From Plantactinospora sp039889035 (GTDB taxonomy: Bacteria > Actinomycetota > Actinomycetes > Mycobacteriales > Micromonosporaceae): 64,000 nt of DNA. Location: assembly GCA_039889035.1 (NCBI GenBank), contig JBDQQY010000023.1, positions 62,001 to 126,000 of the forward strand. Direction: 5' to 3'. The notes under the pieces were generated by a model that worked only from the letters and a program-made list of their open reading frames with translations, had not been told where the DNA came from and did not search any database. Below, piece after piece: positions 1 to 8,930 of this stretch (positions within the stretch are counted from its first letter, which is position 1; the number at the start of each line of letters is the position of its first letter). Both the position numbers and the translations under genes were made by a program.

Positions 1-1
1 A

Positions 2-211
2 TCGCCCGTGGCGGACACCTGGGACTCGTTGTCGCCTCAGGAGATGCAGATCGCGTCCATGGTGGCGCAAGGACTGAGCAACCGGGACATCGCCAAGATC
101 CTCTTCATCTCGCACCGGACCGTCGGCAGTCACCTGTATCGGATGTTCCCCAAGCTCGGCATCACTTCGCGCGGCGAGCTTCAGCGGATCGCCGCCGAGC
201 ACGCCCGCTGA
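2..211 (+). CDS. LuxR-family regulator, C-terminal HTH (5' truncated by window)
   Basis: This is the 3' end of a gene that enters from the left edge. About 67 residues are visible, beginning before the first possible start. They match the LuxR/GerE DNA-binding domain: LSPQE, then VAQGLSNRDIAKILFISHRT and VGSHLYRMFPKLGI. The sensory or receiver part lies outside the window, so the signal it responds to cannot be stated. A 171-bp gap separates it from the hydrolase cluster. Confidence 0.85.
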   Translation, partial: SPVADTWDSLSPQEMQIASMVAQGLSNRDIAKILFISHRTVGSHLYRMFPKLGITSRGELQRIAAEHAR

Positions 212-382
212 TCCGCAGTCGTTTTACTCACGACCGAGACGACACCACCGCCGTAACGTTCCCGGCACGGCCGCAGGGGAAGACGGCGGCCGGCACAGAC
301 AACGCCACGACGCCCACCAGTACGTGGGCCGATGCCGCCTGCCCGTCAACGACGCGTCTACCAGGAAAGGAATCAGCGCCAC

Positions 383-1212
383 ATGACTGCACTCTCCCGT
401 CGCACGGTCCTGGCCGGATCTGCGGCTGTCATCGCCACCGGTGTCGTCGCCACGACGACGGCCTCGCCGGCCGGCGCCCACCAACCGCTCGGGCGGAAGC
501 CGACCGTCGTCCTGGTCCACGGCGCGTTCGCCGACGCCTCCGGTTGGAACGACGTCATCCGCCGGCTGGTCCGCGACGGCTACTCCGTCCTGGCGCCGGC
601 GAACCCGCTGCGTGGCGTCGACACCGACTCGGCCTACCTGGCCGGCATCCTGCGCCTCACTCCTGGCCCCATCGTCCTGGTCGGCCACTCCTACGGCGGT
701 GTGATCATCACCAACGCCGCCACTGGCAACCCGAACATCAAGGCCCTCGTCTACGTCGCCGCGTTCGCTCCGGACGAGGGCGACACCGTGCTCGGCCTGC
801 AGACAAGGTTCCCCGGCAGCAAACTCGGCGAACAGGCGCTCGACCTGCGCCCGTACCCGCTGTCCGACGGCGGCGCCAGCGTCGAGGGCTACGTCAAGCA
901 GGACCTGTTTCGCGACATCTTCGCCGGTGACCTGCCCCGCTCCACGACCCAGATCATGGCCGCCACCCAGCGGCCCGGCGACGTGCACACCCTGCGCAGC
1001 AGCCGTCCGGCCCACCGGCATGGAAGCAGATCCCGTCCTGGTACCTGGCGGCCCGCGACGACAACCTCATCCCGGCCGCCGCGCAGCGCTTCATGGCGCA
1101 GCGGGCCGGCTCCCGCACCGTCGAGGCCCGCGCCTCGCACGTCGCCATGATGTCGCAGCCGCAGCTCACCGCCGACCTCATCACGCTCGCCGCCCGCACC
1201 ACCCACGACTGA
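383..1212 (+). pseudogene. Tat-exported alpha/beta hydrolase, frameshifted
   Basis: The start at 383 follows AGGAAAGG. An RR-containing Tat-like signal (SRRTVLAGSAAV, then a hydrophobic stretch ending SPAGAH) leads into an alpha/beta hydrolase with VLVHGAFADASGW (oxyanion region) and the nucleophile elbow GHSYGG. After THPGDV-type sequence near 990-1003 the frame is lost. In another frame the family sequence continues as AWKQIPSWYLAARDDN and ASHVAMMSQP, which carry the acid and His of the triad, and it ends at 1212. As written, the product lacks Asp and His. It could be a natural pseudogene or a 1-2 base sequencing error near 1000, where 'cgcagcagccg' looks like a lost or gained base. It heads a run of related hydrolases. 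Confidence 0.75.
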
Positions 1213-1230
1213 CACCAGAGAGGAGCCACC

Positions 1231-2064
1231 ATGCGATTCGTCACCACCTCCGACGGCGCCGACATCTTCTTCAAGGACTGGGGCGTCGGCCGGCCCGTCG
1301 TGCTCAGCCACGGCTGGCCGCTCAACTCCGACAGCTGGGAGGCGCAGCAACTGTTCCTGGCCGCCAACGGCTACCGGGCCATCGCCCACGACCGGCGCGG
1401 CCACGGCCGCTCCACCCAGACGTGGCACGGCAACGAGATGGACACCTACGCCGACGACCTGGCCGCCCTGGTCGAGCACCTTGACCTGCGCGACGTGACG
1501 CTCGTCGGATTCTCCACCGGCGGCGGTGAGATCACCCGGTACATCGGCCGGCACGGCACCAGCCGGGTCGCGCAGGCCGTCCTCGTCTCCGCGGTGCCGC
1601 CGCTGATGGTGCGCCGTGACGACAACCCGGACGGCGTGCCCGTCGAGGTGTTCGACGCCATCCGCGCCGGGTCGGCCGTCGACCGGTCGCAGCTCTACAA
1701 AGACCTCGCCGACGGGCCGTTCTTCGGCAACAACCGGCCGGGTGCAACCGTCTCGCAGGGCATCCGGGACGCGTTCTGGCTGCAGTCGATGGCCGCCGGG
1801 CACCGCAACGCCTACGAGTCGATCGCGGCGTTCTCGGCCACCGACTTCCGCGAGGACCTCGCGAAGTTCGACGTGCCGACGCTGGTCATCCACGGCGACG
1901 ACGACCAGGTCGTGCCGTTCGAGGTCGGCGGCAAGGCCTCCGCCGCCCTCGTCAAGGGCGCCGAGCTGATCGTCTACCCCGGCGCCCCGCACGGCATCAC
2001 CGACACCCACAAGGCGCAGCTCGGCGCCGACCTGCTCGCCTTCCTCAACGCGTACGGAGGCTGA
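1231..2064 (+). CDS. alpha/beta hydrolase, cofactor-free haloperoxidase/esterase type
   Basis: The start at 1231 follows AGAGAGGAG. The 277-residue protein has the typical length of the non-haem chloroperoxidase/arylesterase group. It shows SHGWPLNSDSW (oxyanion hole), the DRRGHGRS motif, the nucleophile elbow GFSTGG (Ser about residue 98), the acid in HGDDDQVVPF and the His in PGAPHGI, so the triad is complete. It has no signal peptide and is predicted cytoplasmic. It is probably co-transcribed with the next two genes (2-bp gap). Family members hydrolyse esters and can perhydrolyse acids; the natural substrate is not visible. Confidence 0.9.
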   Translation: MRFVTTSDGADIFFKDWGVGRPVVLSHGWPLNSDSWEAQQLFLAANGYRAIAHDRRGHGRSTQTWHGNEMDTYADDLAALVEHLDLRDVTLVGFSTGGGEITRYIGRHGTSRVAQAVLVSAVPPLMVRRDDNPDGVPVEVFDAIRAGSAVDRSQLYKDLADGPFFGNNRPGATVSQGIRDAFWLQSMAAGHRNAYESIAAFSATDFREDLAKFDVPTLVIHGDDDQVVPFEVGGKASAALVKGAELIVYPGAPHGITDTHKAQLGADLLAFLNAYGG

Positions 2065-2066
2065 CC

Positions 2067-2867
2067 ATGACCAGTACCCCCGACACCATCGTCCTGGTCC
2101 ACGGCTTCTGGGTCACGCCCCGGAGCTGGGAACACTGGATCACCCACTACGAGCAGAAGGGCCTCCGGGTCATCGCCCCCGGCTACCCCGGCTTCGAGGT
2201 CGAGGTCGAGGCGCTCAACGCCAACCCGGACATCATCACCGCGCTCACCGTCCCAGCCATCATCGAACACCTCGAAGCGGTCATCCGGCGGTTGCCGAAG
2301 GCGCCGATCATCATGGGGCACTCCGCCGGTGGCGCATTCACCCAGATCCTGCTCGACCACGGCTACGGCGCCTCCGCCGTGGCGCTCAACTCCGCCCCGA
2401 CCGAGGGCGTCCACGTGGTCCCGTTCTCCCAGGTGAAGTCGACGCTGCCGGTGCTGCGGTCGCCAGCGAACCGGCACAGGTCCATCGGTCTGAGCCTGGA
2501 CGAGTGGAAGTACGCGTTCACCAACACGTTCAGCGACGACGAGGCGAAGGCGCTGCACGAGCGCTACCACATCCCCGCCAACGGCGGCATCCTCTGGGGC
2601 AGCGTCCTCGCGAACTTCCAGGCCGGCCACCAGGACACGTGGGTCGACTACCGCAACGACAACCGCGCGCCGCTGCTGTTCATCTCCGGCAGCGAGGACC
2701 ACATCATGCCCCCGGCGGTGCAACGCTCCAACGTCAAGCACTACAGGTCGAACACGATCACCGAACACGTCGAGTACGACGGCTACGCGCACCTGCTCCC
2801 CGCCCAGAAGGGCTGGGAGGAGATCGCCGACTTCGCCCTCGACTGGGCCCTGCGCCACGCCCGATGA
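2067..2867 (+). CDS. alpha/beta hydrolase
   Basis: This is a 266-residue hydrolase starting 2 bp after the previous gene. It has VLVHGFWVTPRSWEHW near the N terminus, the nucleophile elbow GHSAGG at about residue 88, the acid in SGSEDHIMPP and the His in DGYAHLL near the C terminus. There is no signal peptide. Its stop overlaps the next start (ATGA at 2864-2867), so the two are translationally coupled. It is a paralogue-like neighbour of the two upstream hydrolases; the substrate is unknown. Confidence 0.9.
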   Translation: MTSTPDTIVLVHGFWVTPRSWEHWITHYEQKGLRVIAPGYPGFEVEVEALNANPDIITALTVPAIIEHLEAVIRRLPKAPIIMGHSAGGAFTQILLDHGYGASAVALNSAPTEGVHVVPFSQVKSTLPVLRSPANRHRSIGLSLDEWKYAFTNTFSDDEAKALHERYHIPANGGILWGSVLANFQAGHQDTWVDYRNDNRAPLLFISGSEDHIMPPAVQRSNVKHYRSNTITEHVEYDGYAHLLPAQKGWEEIADFALDWALRHAR

Positions 2868-3664
2868 ACGCCGCGCCGCGGGTCCGCATCACCCACATCG
2901 GCGGACCCACCACCCTTATCGAGGTCGGCGCATGGCGGCTGCTGACCGACCCGACGTTCGACCCGCCGGGCCGCACGTACGCCTTCGGCTGGGGCACCTC
3001 GTCGCAGAAGGTGACCGGCCCGGCGGTAAACCCGACGGAGCTCGGCCGGGTCGACGCGGTCCTGCTCACCCACGACCACCACGGCGACAACCTCGACGAC
3101 CTCGGACGCACCCTGCTTCCCGGCGCCGCGACGGTACTCAGCACCGAAACCGGCGCCAAGCGGCTGGGCGGCGCCGCGCGAGGGCTCACGCCATGGGCCA
3201 CCACCACCCTCGCCGCCGAGGGACGGCCCACGATCGAGATCACCGCGACACCGTGCCGGCACGGCCCACCGCTGAGCCGCCCGATCGTCGGCGACGTCAT
3301 CGGCTTCGCGCTGCGATGGGACGGCCAACACCACGGCCAACTGTGGATCTCCGGCGACACGGTCCTGTACCACGGGACCCGCACCATCGCCGAACGGCTC
3401 CGCATCGGCACCGCCCTGCTTCACCTCGGTGGCGTCCGATTCCCGGTCACCGGGCCGATCCGGTACACGATGACCGGCCGTCACGCCGTCCAACTCTGCC
3501 AAGCCATCCGACCCCACACCGTCATCCCCGTCCACTACGAAGGATGGCGGCACTTCCAGCAACCCCGAGCGGCCATCGAACGCGAATTCGCCACTGCGGC
3601 CGCCGAGATCCAGCGCAGCCTCCGGTGGCTGGAAGCCGGTGTCAGCACGGAGATCCTCACCTGA
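2864..3664 (+). CDS. MBL-fold metallohydrolase (UlaG-like)
   Basis: This 266-residue protein starts at the ATGA overlap with the preceding hydrolase. It carries the metal-binding signature LTHDHHGDN (HxHxD), an early ITHIGGPTTLIE strand, a downstream SGDT acid ligand and a late IPVHYEGW His, as in UlaG-type metallo-beta-lactamase-fold enzymes. It probably hydrolyses a phosphodiester, lactone or amide; nothing visible narrows this. It is the last gene of the hydrolase operon, which ends at a perfect hairpin. Confidence 0.88.
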   Translation: MNAAPRVRITHIGGPTTLIEVGAWRLLTDPTFDPPGRTYAFGWGTSSQKVTGPAVNPTELGRVDAVLLTHDHHGDNLDDLGRTLLPGAATVLSTETGAKRLGGAARGLTPWATTTLAAEGRPTIEITATPCRHGPPLSRPIVGDVIGFALRWDGQHHGQLWISGDTVLYHGTRTIAERLRIGTALLHLGGVRFPVTGPIRYTMTGRHAVQLCQAIRPHTVIPVHYEGWRHFQQPRAAIEREFATAAAEIQRSLRWLEAGVSTEILT

Positions 3665-3683
3665 ACGACCGCCCTGGCACCCC

Positions 3684-3725
3684 GGCCGTCCCGCAGACGT
3701 CCCCCGGCACGCCCGCGGGACGGCC
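3684..3725. terminator. hairpin terminator between convergent genes
   Basis: A perfect 11-bp inverted repeat (GGCCGTCCCGC at 3684-3694, GCGGGACGGCC at 3715-3725) has a 20-nt loop. It lies in the 85-bp gap between the convergent MBL-fold and RibD-like genes and could serve both strands. There is no T tract, as is common in actinomycetes. Confidence 0.6.
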
Positions 3726-3749
3726 CGTCAAACGCTGCGCCGAACGTTG

Positions 3750-4382
3750 TCAATCTGCGGGTGCCGGCTCCGGACGCAGGACGTCGTAGAGCAGGTGCGT
3801 CACACGGTCGCCCTGGGCGACGTGCGCGGGGTTGTCGAGGGGGACGGCGTCGCCGGCGCCGGTCGCGCCGAAGAACGGGCGACCCGATCCGAACACGACG
3901 GGGACGACGTTCATCACCACCTGGTCGACGAGCCCGAGTCGCAGCGCCTGACCTCCGATCTGCCCGGCGGCGAGGTCGACGATCCGGTCGTCGCCCGCGA
4001 ACGCCCGCGCCCGCTCGATCGCCGACTCGACTCCGTCGGTGACGAACGTGAACGGGGCGGTTCCCGCATGCTTCCAGTCCGTCGGAGGCTCGTGCGTCAC
4101 GACGAAGACGTGCTCACCGGCGGCCGGTACCCCGCCCCATCCGTCCGTGAGGTCGAACAGCCGTCGGCCGATCACCACGCAGCCGATGCGCGGGTAGACG
4201 GCTCTCATGAACTGCCGGGAGGCGTGCGTGCTACGCACAGGGTGCGGCTCCGGTTCGCCGCTCCAGGTCCACTCGACGTCGCCGTTCCCCAGCCAGTCGA
4301 ACAGCGGGCCGACCTCGTCCCGGTCGTTGGCGATGAAACCGTCGACCGAGACGGCGGCGCAGCCCATGATCACCTTTTTCAC
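3750..4382 (-). CDS. RibD C-terminal/dihydrofolate reductase-like protein
   Basis: The start is GTG at 4382, preceded by GAGGAGAG at good spacing; upstream in-frame sequence does not look like protein. About 210 residues remain, the size of YyaP/YwjB-like RibD_C reductases. Seen are MGCAAVSVDGFIAND at the N terminus, GCVVIGRRLFDLTDGW, DLAAGQIGGQAL and VVPVVFGSGRPFF, the usual NADPH-fold blocks. Members are NADPH-dependent reductases of unsettled substrate. The gene lies immediately downstream of, and in line with, the AraC regulator, which may control it. Confidence 0.88.
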   Translation of the reverse strand: MKKVIMGCAAVSVDGFIANDRDEVGPLFDWLGNGDVEWTWSGEPEPHPVRSTHASRQFMRAVYPRIGCVVIGRRLFDLTDGWGGVPAAGEHVFVVTHEPPTDWKHAGTAPFTFVTDGVESAIERARAFAGDDRIVDLAAGQIGGQALRLGLVDQVVMNVVPVVFGSGRPFFGATGAGDAVPLDNPAHVAQGDRVTHLLYDVLRPEPAPAD

Positions 4383-4447
4383 TGCATCTCTCCTCGCGTC
4401 GTATGCGCCGATTCTGAGGGGATCCCGGTGCGGGCGCTTGTAAGAAA

Positions 4448-5299
4448 TCAATCGGCCGGCAGCGGCCCGACGTCGAGGGCGTGACCGGGATGCTCGGCGA
4501 GGAACCGCCGCCGCAGCGCCAGGTACGCCGTCGGCGTGCATCCGGTGAAGGTCCGGAAGTCCTTGACGAAATGTGACTGGTCGAAGTAGCCGGCGCGGAA
4601 CGCCAGCTCGCCCCAGTCGACGGCCGCGGCGGCATCGACGTTGAGTACGACCTTCGCGAACCGGTACGTGCGCGCGAGCCGCTTCGGCGTGAGGCCGACG
4701 ATCTGCCTGAATCGGTGGGCGAGGTGCGTGCTGCTCACACCGGCGTCCTCACACAGGCCGCCGATCGACACCGCGCCCGACGCGGCCGCGATCCGTCCGC
4801 TCGCGTGCTGCACCAGCCCCAGCCCCGGCACATCAACGAGCCGGCGCCGCAGTTCCTCCTCGAGCAGGGCGAGCATCTCTGCGGGGGTGGATGCCGCGTC
4901 GAGCCGGTCGCGCAGCTCGTCGCCGTAGCGTCCCCACACCTGCTCCACGGTCAGCTGTAGATCGCAGATCTCCGAGCCCGGTATCCCGACGAACGGTGCC
5001 CATCCCCACGGCTTGAAGTGCACGCCCACTGATCGCGTGAGCGCCGGGTACGCGAACTCCAGATGGCGGGTGCCCGTGGTCAACAGGCAGCCGTCGGCGA
5101 AGGCCACCGGCCGCGCCTGCGAATCGCCGACGAGAAAACGATCCCCGAGATTGAGGATCAGCACCGCGGACGGCATTGGCGGCAGCTTCAACCGCGAGTA
5201 CGGCGGGGTGCCCTCGAGATAGTAGAGATCGTCGACCAGCTGGTCCAGCGCCGGCTGCGGAACCCGGGACACGTACTTCACGGGGGCCAGTATCCCCAC
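4448..5299 (-). CDS. AraC-family transcriptional regulator
   Basis: This is a 283-residue protein with a GTG start at 5299 (an in-frame GTG at 5281 is the alternative). The C-terminal two-helix-turn-helix region reads SIGGLCEDAGVSSTHLAHRF, QIVGLTPKRLARTYRF and AGYFDQSHFVKDFRTFTGCT, a clear AraC/XylS signature. The N-terminal sensing part is a DUF6597-like cupin type (LPPMPSAVLILNLGDRF). It lies 65 bp upstream of the RibD-like gene on the same strand, so that gene is a likely target. The 240 bp upstream (5300-5541) hold no gene I can support. Confidence 0.9.
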   Translation of the reverse strand: MGILAPVKYVSRVPQPALDQLVDDLYYLEGTPPYSRLKLPPMPSAVLILNLGDRFLVGDSQARPVAFADGCLLTTGTRHLEFAYPALTRSVGVHFKPWGWAPFVGIPGSEICDLQLTVEQVWGRYGDELRDRLDAASTPAEMLALLEEELRRRLVDVPGLGLVQHASGRIAAASGAVSIGGLCEDAGVSSTHLAHRFRQIVGLTPKRLARTYRFAKVVLNVDAAAAVDWGELAFRAGYFDQSHFVKDFRTFTGCTPTAYLALRRRFLAEHPGHALDVGPLPAD

Positions 5300-5541
5300 C
5301 CGCAGCCGGCGCCGGTCCTACCTGCCGACCACGCACGGACACGAACCATCGCCGGAGGCCTTTCATCTGGGCAAACGACCTATCCCAAGGGTCATGGTCG
5401 GATGCACTGATCGGCCGCCGTACGCGCGCCTCGCACTGGCCGGAGTCGTTACGCTCTGTGGCCGGCCTCTGGTGTCGGTTGACGTCCGGATCTGGCCGAG
5501 CCGGGGACGCCGAGGGCCAGGTGCGCAGGGGGTGGATGCTT

Positions 5542-6372
5542 TCATTCGTCGACGTCGGTGCCACGGATGATGGCTTCCCAGGCGGTCCACTCTTGTTGTG
5601 TCTGCTTGGCGGTGGCATTGAGGCGATCCAGGGTTTCGTTGCCCATCGGAAGCCGCAGTGGGGTGTTGTCATCGGCCAGCGCGGTCAGGATAGCGTTCGC
5701 GATCTTCGCGGGATCGCCTGCCTCCTTGCCGCCGACCTCGTTCACGTGTTCGCGCAGCTTGCGGACCGTGCCGTCGTAGGCGTCGATGTGAGCGGACTCG
5801 GTGATGGCGGCGCCAGCGAAGTTGGTACGCATCGGTCCGGGCTGTGGGATCAGGACCTTTATTCCGAGTGGGTTGACTTCCTGGGCGAGGGCGACCGAGA
5901 AGCCTTCCAGCGCGAACTTGCCTGCCGAGTAGGCGGACATGCCGGGGACTGACAACTGCCCGCCGAGGCTGCTGATCTGGACGATTGCGCCGTTGCCCTG
6001 CTTTCGCATGTGAGGCAGGACCGCCCTGGTCAGGGCCGCTGGGCCGAAGAAGATCAGCTCCATGAGAGCACGGAGCTCGGGCTCGGTGGTCTCCTCGACC
6101 GCACCGATGTGGCCCCGGCCCGCGGCGTTGACGAGGACGTCGATCCGCCCGTACTGGCCGGCGACCTCCTCGACGGCCGCGTTGACTCGTGCTGGATCGG
6201 TCACGTCGAGCTCCAGAGTGCGGGCCCGGTCCGGGTAGGCGGTGACGACGTCCTCCGCCCCTGCCGTACGGCGGTCGCTCAGCACGACCGTGTCCCCCGC
6301 GGCGAGGGCTGCTCGGGAGATCTCGCGACCGAGACCGGAGCCGGCTCCGGTGACCAGCCAGATGCGTGCCAT
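5542..6372 (-). CDS. short-chain dehydrogenase/reductase
   Basis: This 276-residue SDR starts at ATG 6372; the longer upstream reading frame is not protein-like. It has the NAD(P) motif TGAGSGLG near the N terminus, the NAAGRG motif, the catalytic Ser in QISSLGG and the YSAGKFALE Tyr-Lys pair, then PGPMRTNF. It resembles the oxidoreductases related to aryl-alcohol dehydrogenases. It is the last gene of a three-gene operon (SDR-WrbA-SDR) behind the MarR-bound intergenic region. Substrate unknown. Confidence 0.9.
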   Translation of the reverse strand: MARIWLVTGAGSGLGREISRAALAAGDTVVLSDRRTAGAEDVVTAYPDRARTLELDVTDPARVNAAVEEVAGQYGRIDVLVNAAGRGHIGAVEETTEPELRALMELIFFGPAALTRAVLPHMRKQGNGAIVQISSLGGQLSVPGMSAYSAGKFALEGFSVALAQEVNPLGIKVLIPQPGPMRTNFAGAAITESAHIDAYDGTVRKLREHVNEVGGKEAGDPAKIANAILTALADDNTPLRLPMGNETLDRLNATAKQTQQEWTAWEAIIRGTDVDE

Positions 6373-6436
6373 GGTGACTTCCCTTCTGAGAAGACTTCCG
6401 CGATGCGGTTGGTGGTTGGTGGTTGGAGGCCGCGCG

Positions 6437-7060
6437 TCAGGCGACGCTTCCCTGCTTGAGCGCCCGCGCGATCCGCACGACCCGTTCGGCTTGATGACGG
6501 GCGGCGTTGCGGGTGTCGCCGTCGATCGAACCAAGGTCGGGGCCCACCGCCGCGTGGTGCGAGGTGCCGTACGGGTTGCCGTCGACCCACTTGACCGGGT
6601 CGGTGTATCCCGGTGGCACGATGATTCCGCCGAAGTGGTGAATGCTGTTGTACATGGCGAGCAGGGTCGACTCGTGCCCACCGTGTCGGGTCCCGGTGGA
6701 GGTGAAGCCGCTGTAGACCTTGTCGGCCAGCGCACCTGCCTGGAACAGCGGCGACAACGTGTCGAAGAACTGCTTCAACTGGGCGGCAATGTTGCCGAAC
6801 CGGGTCGGTGAGCCGAAGACGACGGCATCCGCCCAGGTAAGATCCTCGGGGCTCGGGGTTGGCACGTCGGCGGTGGCCGCGTGGTGAGCGACCCAGAGCG
6901 GATTCGAGTCGATCGCGGCTCGCGGCGCCAGCTCGGCGGCCTTGCGGACCCGAACCACGGCGCCGGCGGCTTCAGCGGCGCCGGCGATCTCTTTGGCGAT
7001 CGCCGTGCCGGTGCCCGTCGCGGAGTAGTAGATCACGGCAAGGTTGACGAGGTTGGACAT
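6437..7060 (-). CDS. wrbA: NAD(P)H:quinone oxidoreductase, WrbA family
   Basis: This 207-residue flavodoxin-fold protein has IYYSATGTGTAIA (FMN phosphate loop), the GSPTRFGN FMN-contact motif, FTSTGTRHGGHESTLL and PPGYTDP, all diagnostic of WrbA type IV quinone reductases. The role of the family is two-electron reduction of quinones in the cytoplasm, protecting against redox cycling. It lies between two SDR genes in a MarR-controlled operon, which suggests a response to phenolic or quinone compounds. Confidence 0.92.
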   Translation of the reverse strand: MSNLVNLAVIYYSATGTGTAIAKEIAGAAEAAGAVVRVRKAAELAPRAAIDSNPLWVAHHAATADVPTPSPEDLTWADAVVFGSPTRFGNIAAQLKQFFDTLSPLFQAGALADKVYSGFTSTGTRHGGHESTLLAMYNSIHHFGGIIVPPGYTDPVKWVDGNPYGTSHHAAVGPDLGSIDGDTRNAARHQAERVVRIARALKQGSVA

Positions 7061-7110
7061 GGTGGGCCTCTCTTGAGGAATACGGTTCCGGCGGCAGTAC
7101 GGGCGAGCGC

Positions 7111-7935
7111 TCAGGCACTGGCCCGCCTGCGACGATCGGAGAGTGTCGGCAGATGACCGGTCACGCCGCCGTCGACATAGATCAGCTGGCCGGTGAGGAA
7201 CTTCGACTCGTCGGATGCGAGGAACACGACGGCGTTGGCGACGTCGGTTGGCTGTCCGACAGCGTTGAGCATCTGGGAGTCCAGGACCAGCTTTGTCGGC
7301 GCCACGTCCTCGAGCCGGTGCGGCCCGCCAGATCCGTTCGCTGGAGCGGGCGGCGGAATCAGCCCCGGAGCCAGCGCGTTGCTGCGGATGCCGAGATGGC
7401 CGAAGGATGTGGCTACGGACTTCGTCAGGTAGTTGATCGCCGCTTTGCTCGTGCCGTAGGCAACCAGTGCGAGGTCTCCGCCCGCGGCCTGGACCGATGA
7501 GGTGTTGATGATCGATCCGCCGCCGGATTCGGCCATCACTGGGATGGCGTACTTGCTGCCGAGCAAGACGCTGCCGGTGTTCACCTCCAGGGTCCGCATC
7601 AGGTAGTCACGGCTGATACCGACCACGTCGGTGTCCTGGAGAATCCACTCGGCGGACACCAGCCCGGCGTTGTTCCACAGCACGTCGAGCCGTCCGTAGG
7701 TCTCCTTGGCGAGCGCCACGACGCCTGCGATGTCATTCTCGACGCTGACGTCACCAACGTACGGCGTGACGTCGTAGCCGTCCTCGGTGAGCTCCTTCGC
7801 CCGCTCGCGGACGGTCGCCGACAGGTCCATCATCACGACGCGCGCGCCCTCGGTCGCCATCGCCCGCACTCCCGCGAACCCCAGAGCGCCGGCCGCACCG
7901 GTGACGATCGCCACTTTGCCTTCCAGGCGGTTCAT
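7111..7935 (-). CDS. short-chain dehydrogenase/reductase (glucose-1-dehydrogenase-like)
   Basis: The start is ATG at 7935; MNRLEGKVAIVTGAAGALGF is a classic SDR N terminus. The 274-residue protein has the TGxxxGxG nucleotide motif (TGAAGALG), NNAG, the catalytic Ser in NTSSVQ and YGTSKAA (Tyr-x-x-x-Lys). It ends with GQLIYVDGGVTGHLPT. It is the first gene of the operon and is transcribed away from marR, with a twin inverted-repeat operator just upstream. Confidence 0.92.
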   Translation of the reverse strand: MNRLEGKVAIVTGAAGALGFAGVRAMATEGARVVMMDLSATVRERAKELTEDGYDVTPYVGDVSVENDIAGVVALAKETYGRLDVLWNNAGLVSAEWILQDTDVVGISRDYLMRTLEVNTGSVLLGSKYAIPVMAESGGGSIINTSSVQAAGGDLALVAYGTSKAAINYLTKSVATSFGHLGIRSNALAPGLIPPPAPANGSGGPHRLEDVAPTKLVLDSQMLNAVGQPTDVANAVVFLASDESKFLTGQLIYVDGGVTGHLPTLSDRRRRASA

Positions 7936-7956
7936 CGAAGATCTCTCCCTCAAAGG

Positions 7957-8014
7957 TAGTTGAATTTTCAGCAACTGGCCGCAAGAGTAGCATCGGTTGC
8001 TGAAGTTTCAACTA
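7957..8014. promoter_or_regulatory. twin MarR operator in the divergent promoter region
   Basis: Two 19-nt arms, TAGTTGAATTTTCAGCAAC (7957-7975) and GTTGCTGAAGTTTCAACTA (7996-8014), are inverted copies with two mismatches. Each arm is itself partly palindromic (TTGAA..TTCAg), the size of a MarR dimer site. They fill the 95-bp space between the SDR operon and marR, so repression of both directions is inferred. Confidence 0.75.
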
Positions 8015-8030
8015 ATCGGTGGAGGTTGTG

Positions 8031-8522
8031 ATGACGGATACCCGGTGGCTGGACGACGAGGAGCAGCGGACGTGGCGCAGTTTCCTGTTGGCCAGCCGTC
8101 TGCTGTTCGACCGGCTGGAGCAGGGACTGAAGCAGGACGCGGATCTCTCGTTCGCCTACTACGAGATCCTCACCCGGCTCTCCGAGGCGCCCGGGCGCTC
8201 GATGCGGATGGCCGACCTCGCGGCCGCGTGTGTCTTCGACCGCAGCAGGCTGAGCCACGCGATCGATCGCCTGGTGCGCGATGGCTGGGTCCGCCGAGTG
8301 CCGTCCCGCTCAGACGCCCGAGGCCAACTGGCGGAACTCACCGACGAGGGCATGGAGAAGGTCCGACAAGCCGCTCGCGGTCACGTCGAGCAGGTTCGAT
8401 CGCTACTGTTCGAACGCCTCACCCGAGATCAGCGAGCGGCCCTGCGGGAAATCAGCGAAGTACTCGCCACCGGCATCGTCGACATGCCGAAGCTCATCTC
8501 GATGGGCTGGCCGTCGCAGTGA
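8031..8522 (+). CDS. MarR-family transcriptional repressor
   Basis: The start is ATG at 8031 with GGAGG six bases upstream; a GTG at 8019 would overlap that site. This is a 163-residue winged-helix protein with SFAYYEILTRLSEAP, MRMADLAAACVFDRSRLSHA (recognition helix), IDRLVRDGWVRR and SRSDARGQLAELTDEG (wing). It is divergent from the SDR-WrbA-SDR operon across a twin operator, the standard layout of a ligand-released repressor. The inducer is unknown, probably a phenolic or quinone given the targets. Confidence 0.93.
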   Translation: MTDTRWLDDEEQRTWRSFLLASRLLFDRLEQGLKQDADLSFAYYEILTRLSEAPGRSMRMADLAAACVFDRSRLSHAIDRLVRDGWVRRVPSRSDARGQLAELTDEGMEKVRQAARGHVEQVRSLLFERLTRDQRAALREISEVLATGIVDMPKLISMGWPSQ

Positions 8523-8772
8523 CGGCCAGCCGGGCGAGACGCCGAGGCAGCCACCTCGGCTACAACCCCGCACCCTCCGCGGACTCGCCCGACCGAGAAA
8601 CCAGCATCGTTCAAGTGATCATCGGACTGGTCCCCGTACCCGCTTTTCCATCCGGGACAGCTCGGAGCCACCGGCCTGTCCGGGCGCTTCGCAGGTATGG
8701 CTGATGGTCCTGAACCGCTGGATCATCCTAGTGGTACGTCGCTAAACAGCGATCCGTTGTACTGCGGGTGGG

Positions 8773-8930
8773 ATGGTGCCGACGGCTGGGGCCTTGGAGA
8801 TGACGGGTGGACAGCGGGCTGAGCGGGAGCGGTCTACTCGTTCGCACACCGCGCCGACTCGGCAGGTGCGCCGGGCCAAGGCGTTGTTGTGGGCCGCGGG
8901 ATGTCCGACACCGGGACTACGTCGCGCCGG
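8773..8930 (+). pseudogene. IS630-type transposase N-terminal remnant
   Basis: A reading frame with AERERSTRSHTAPTRQV and RRAKALLWAAG resembles the N-terminal helix region of IS630-family transposases (Rx-R-T-x-P-x-R ... RA-x-x-x-L-x-AA). It then loses similarity and runs into the end of the convergent S9 peptidase gene. No DDE region or clear terminal repeats were found, so this is a short scrap at best. The preceding 8523-8772 shows no recognisable gene. Confidence 0.35.
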
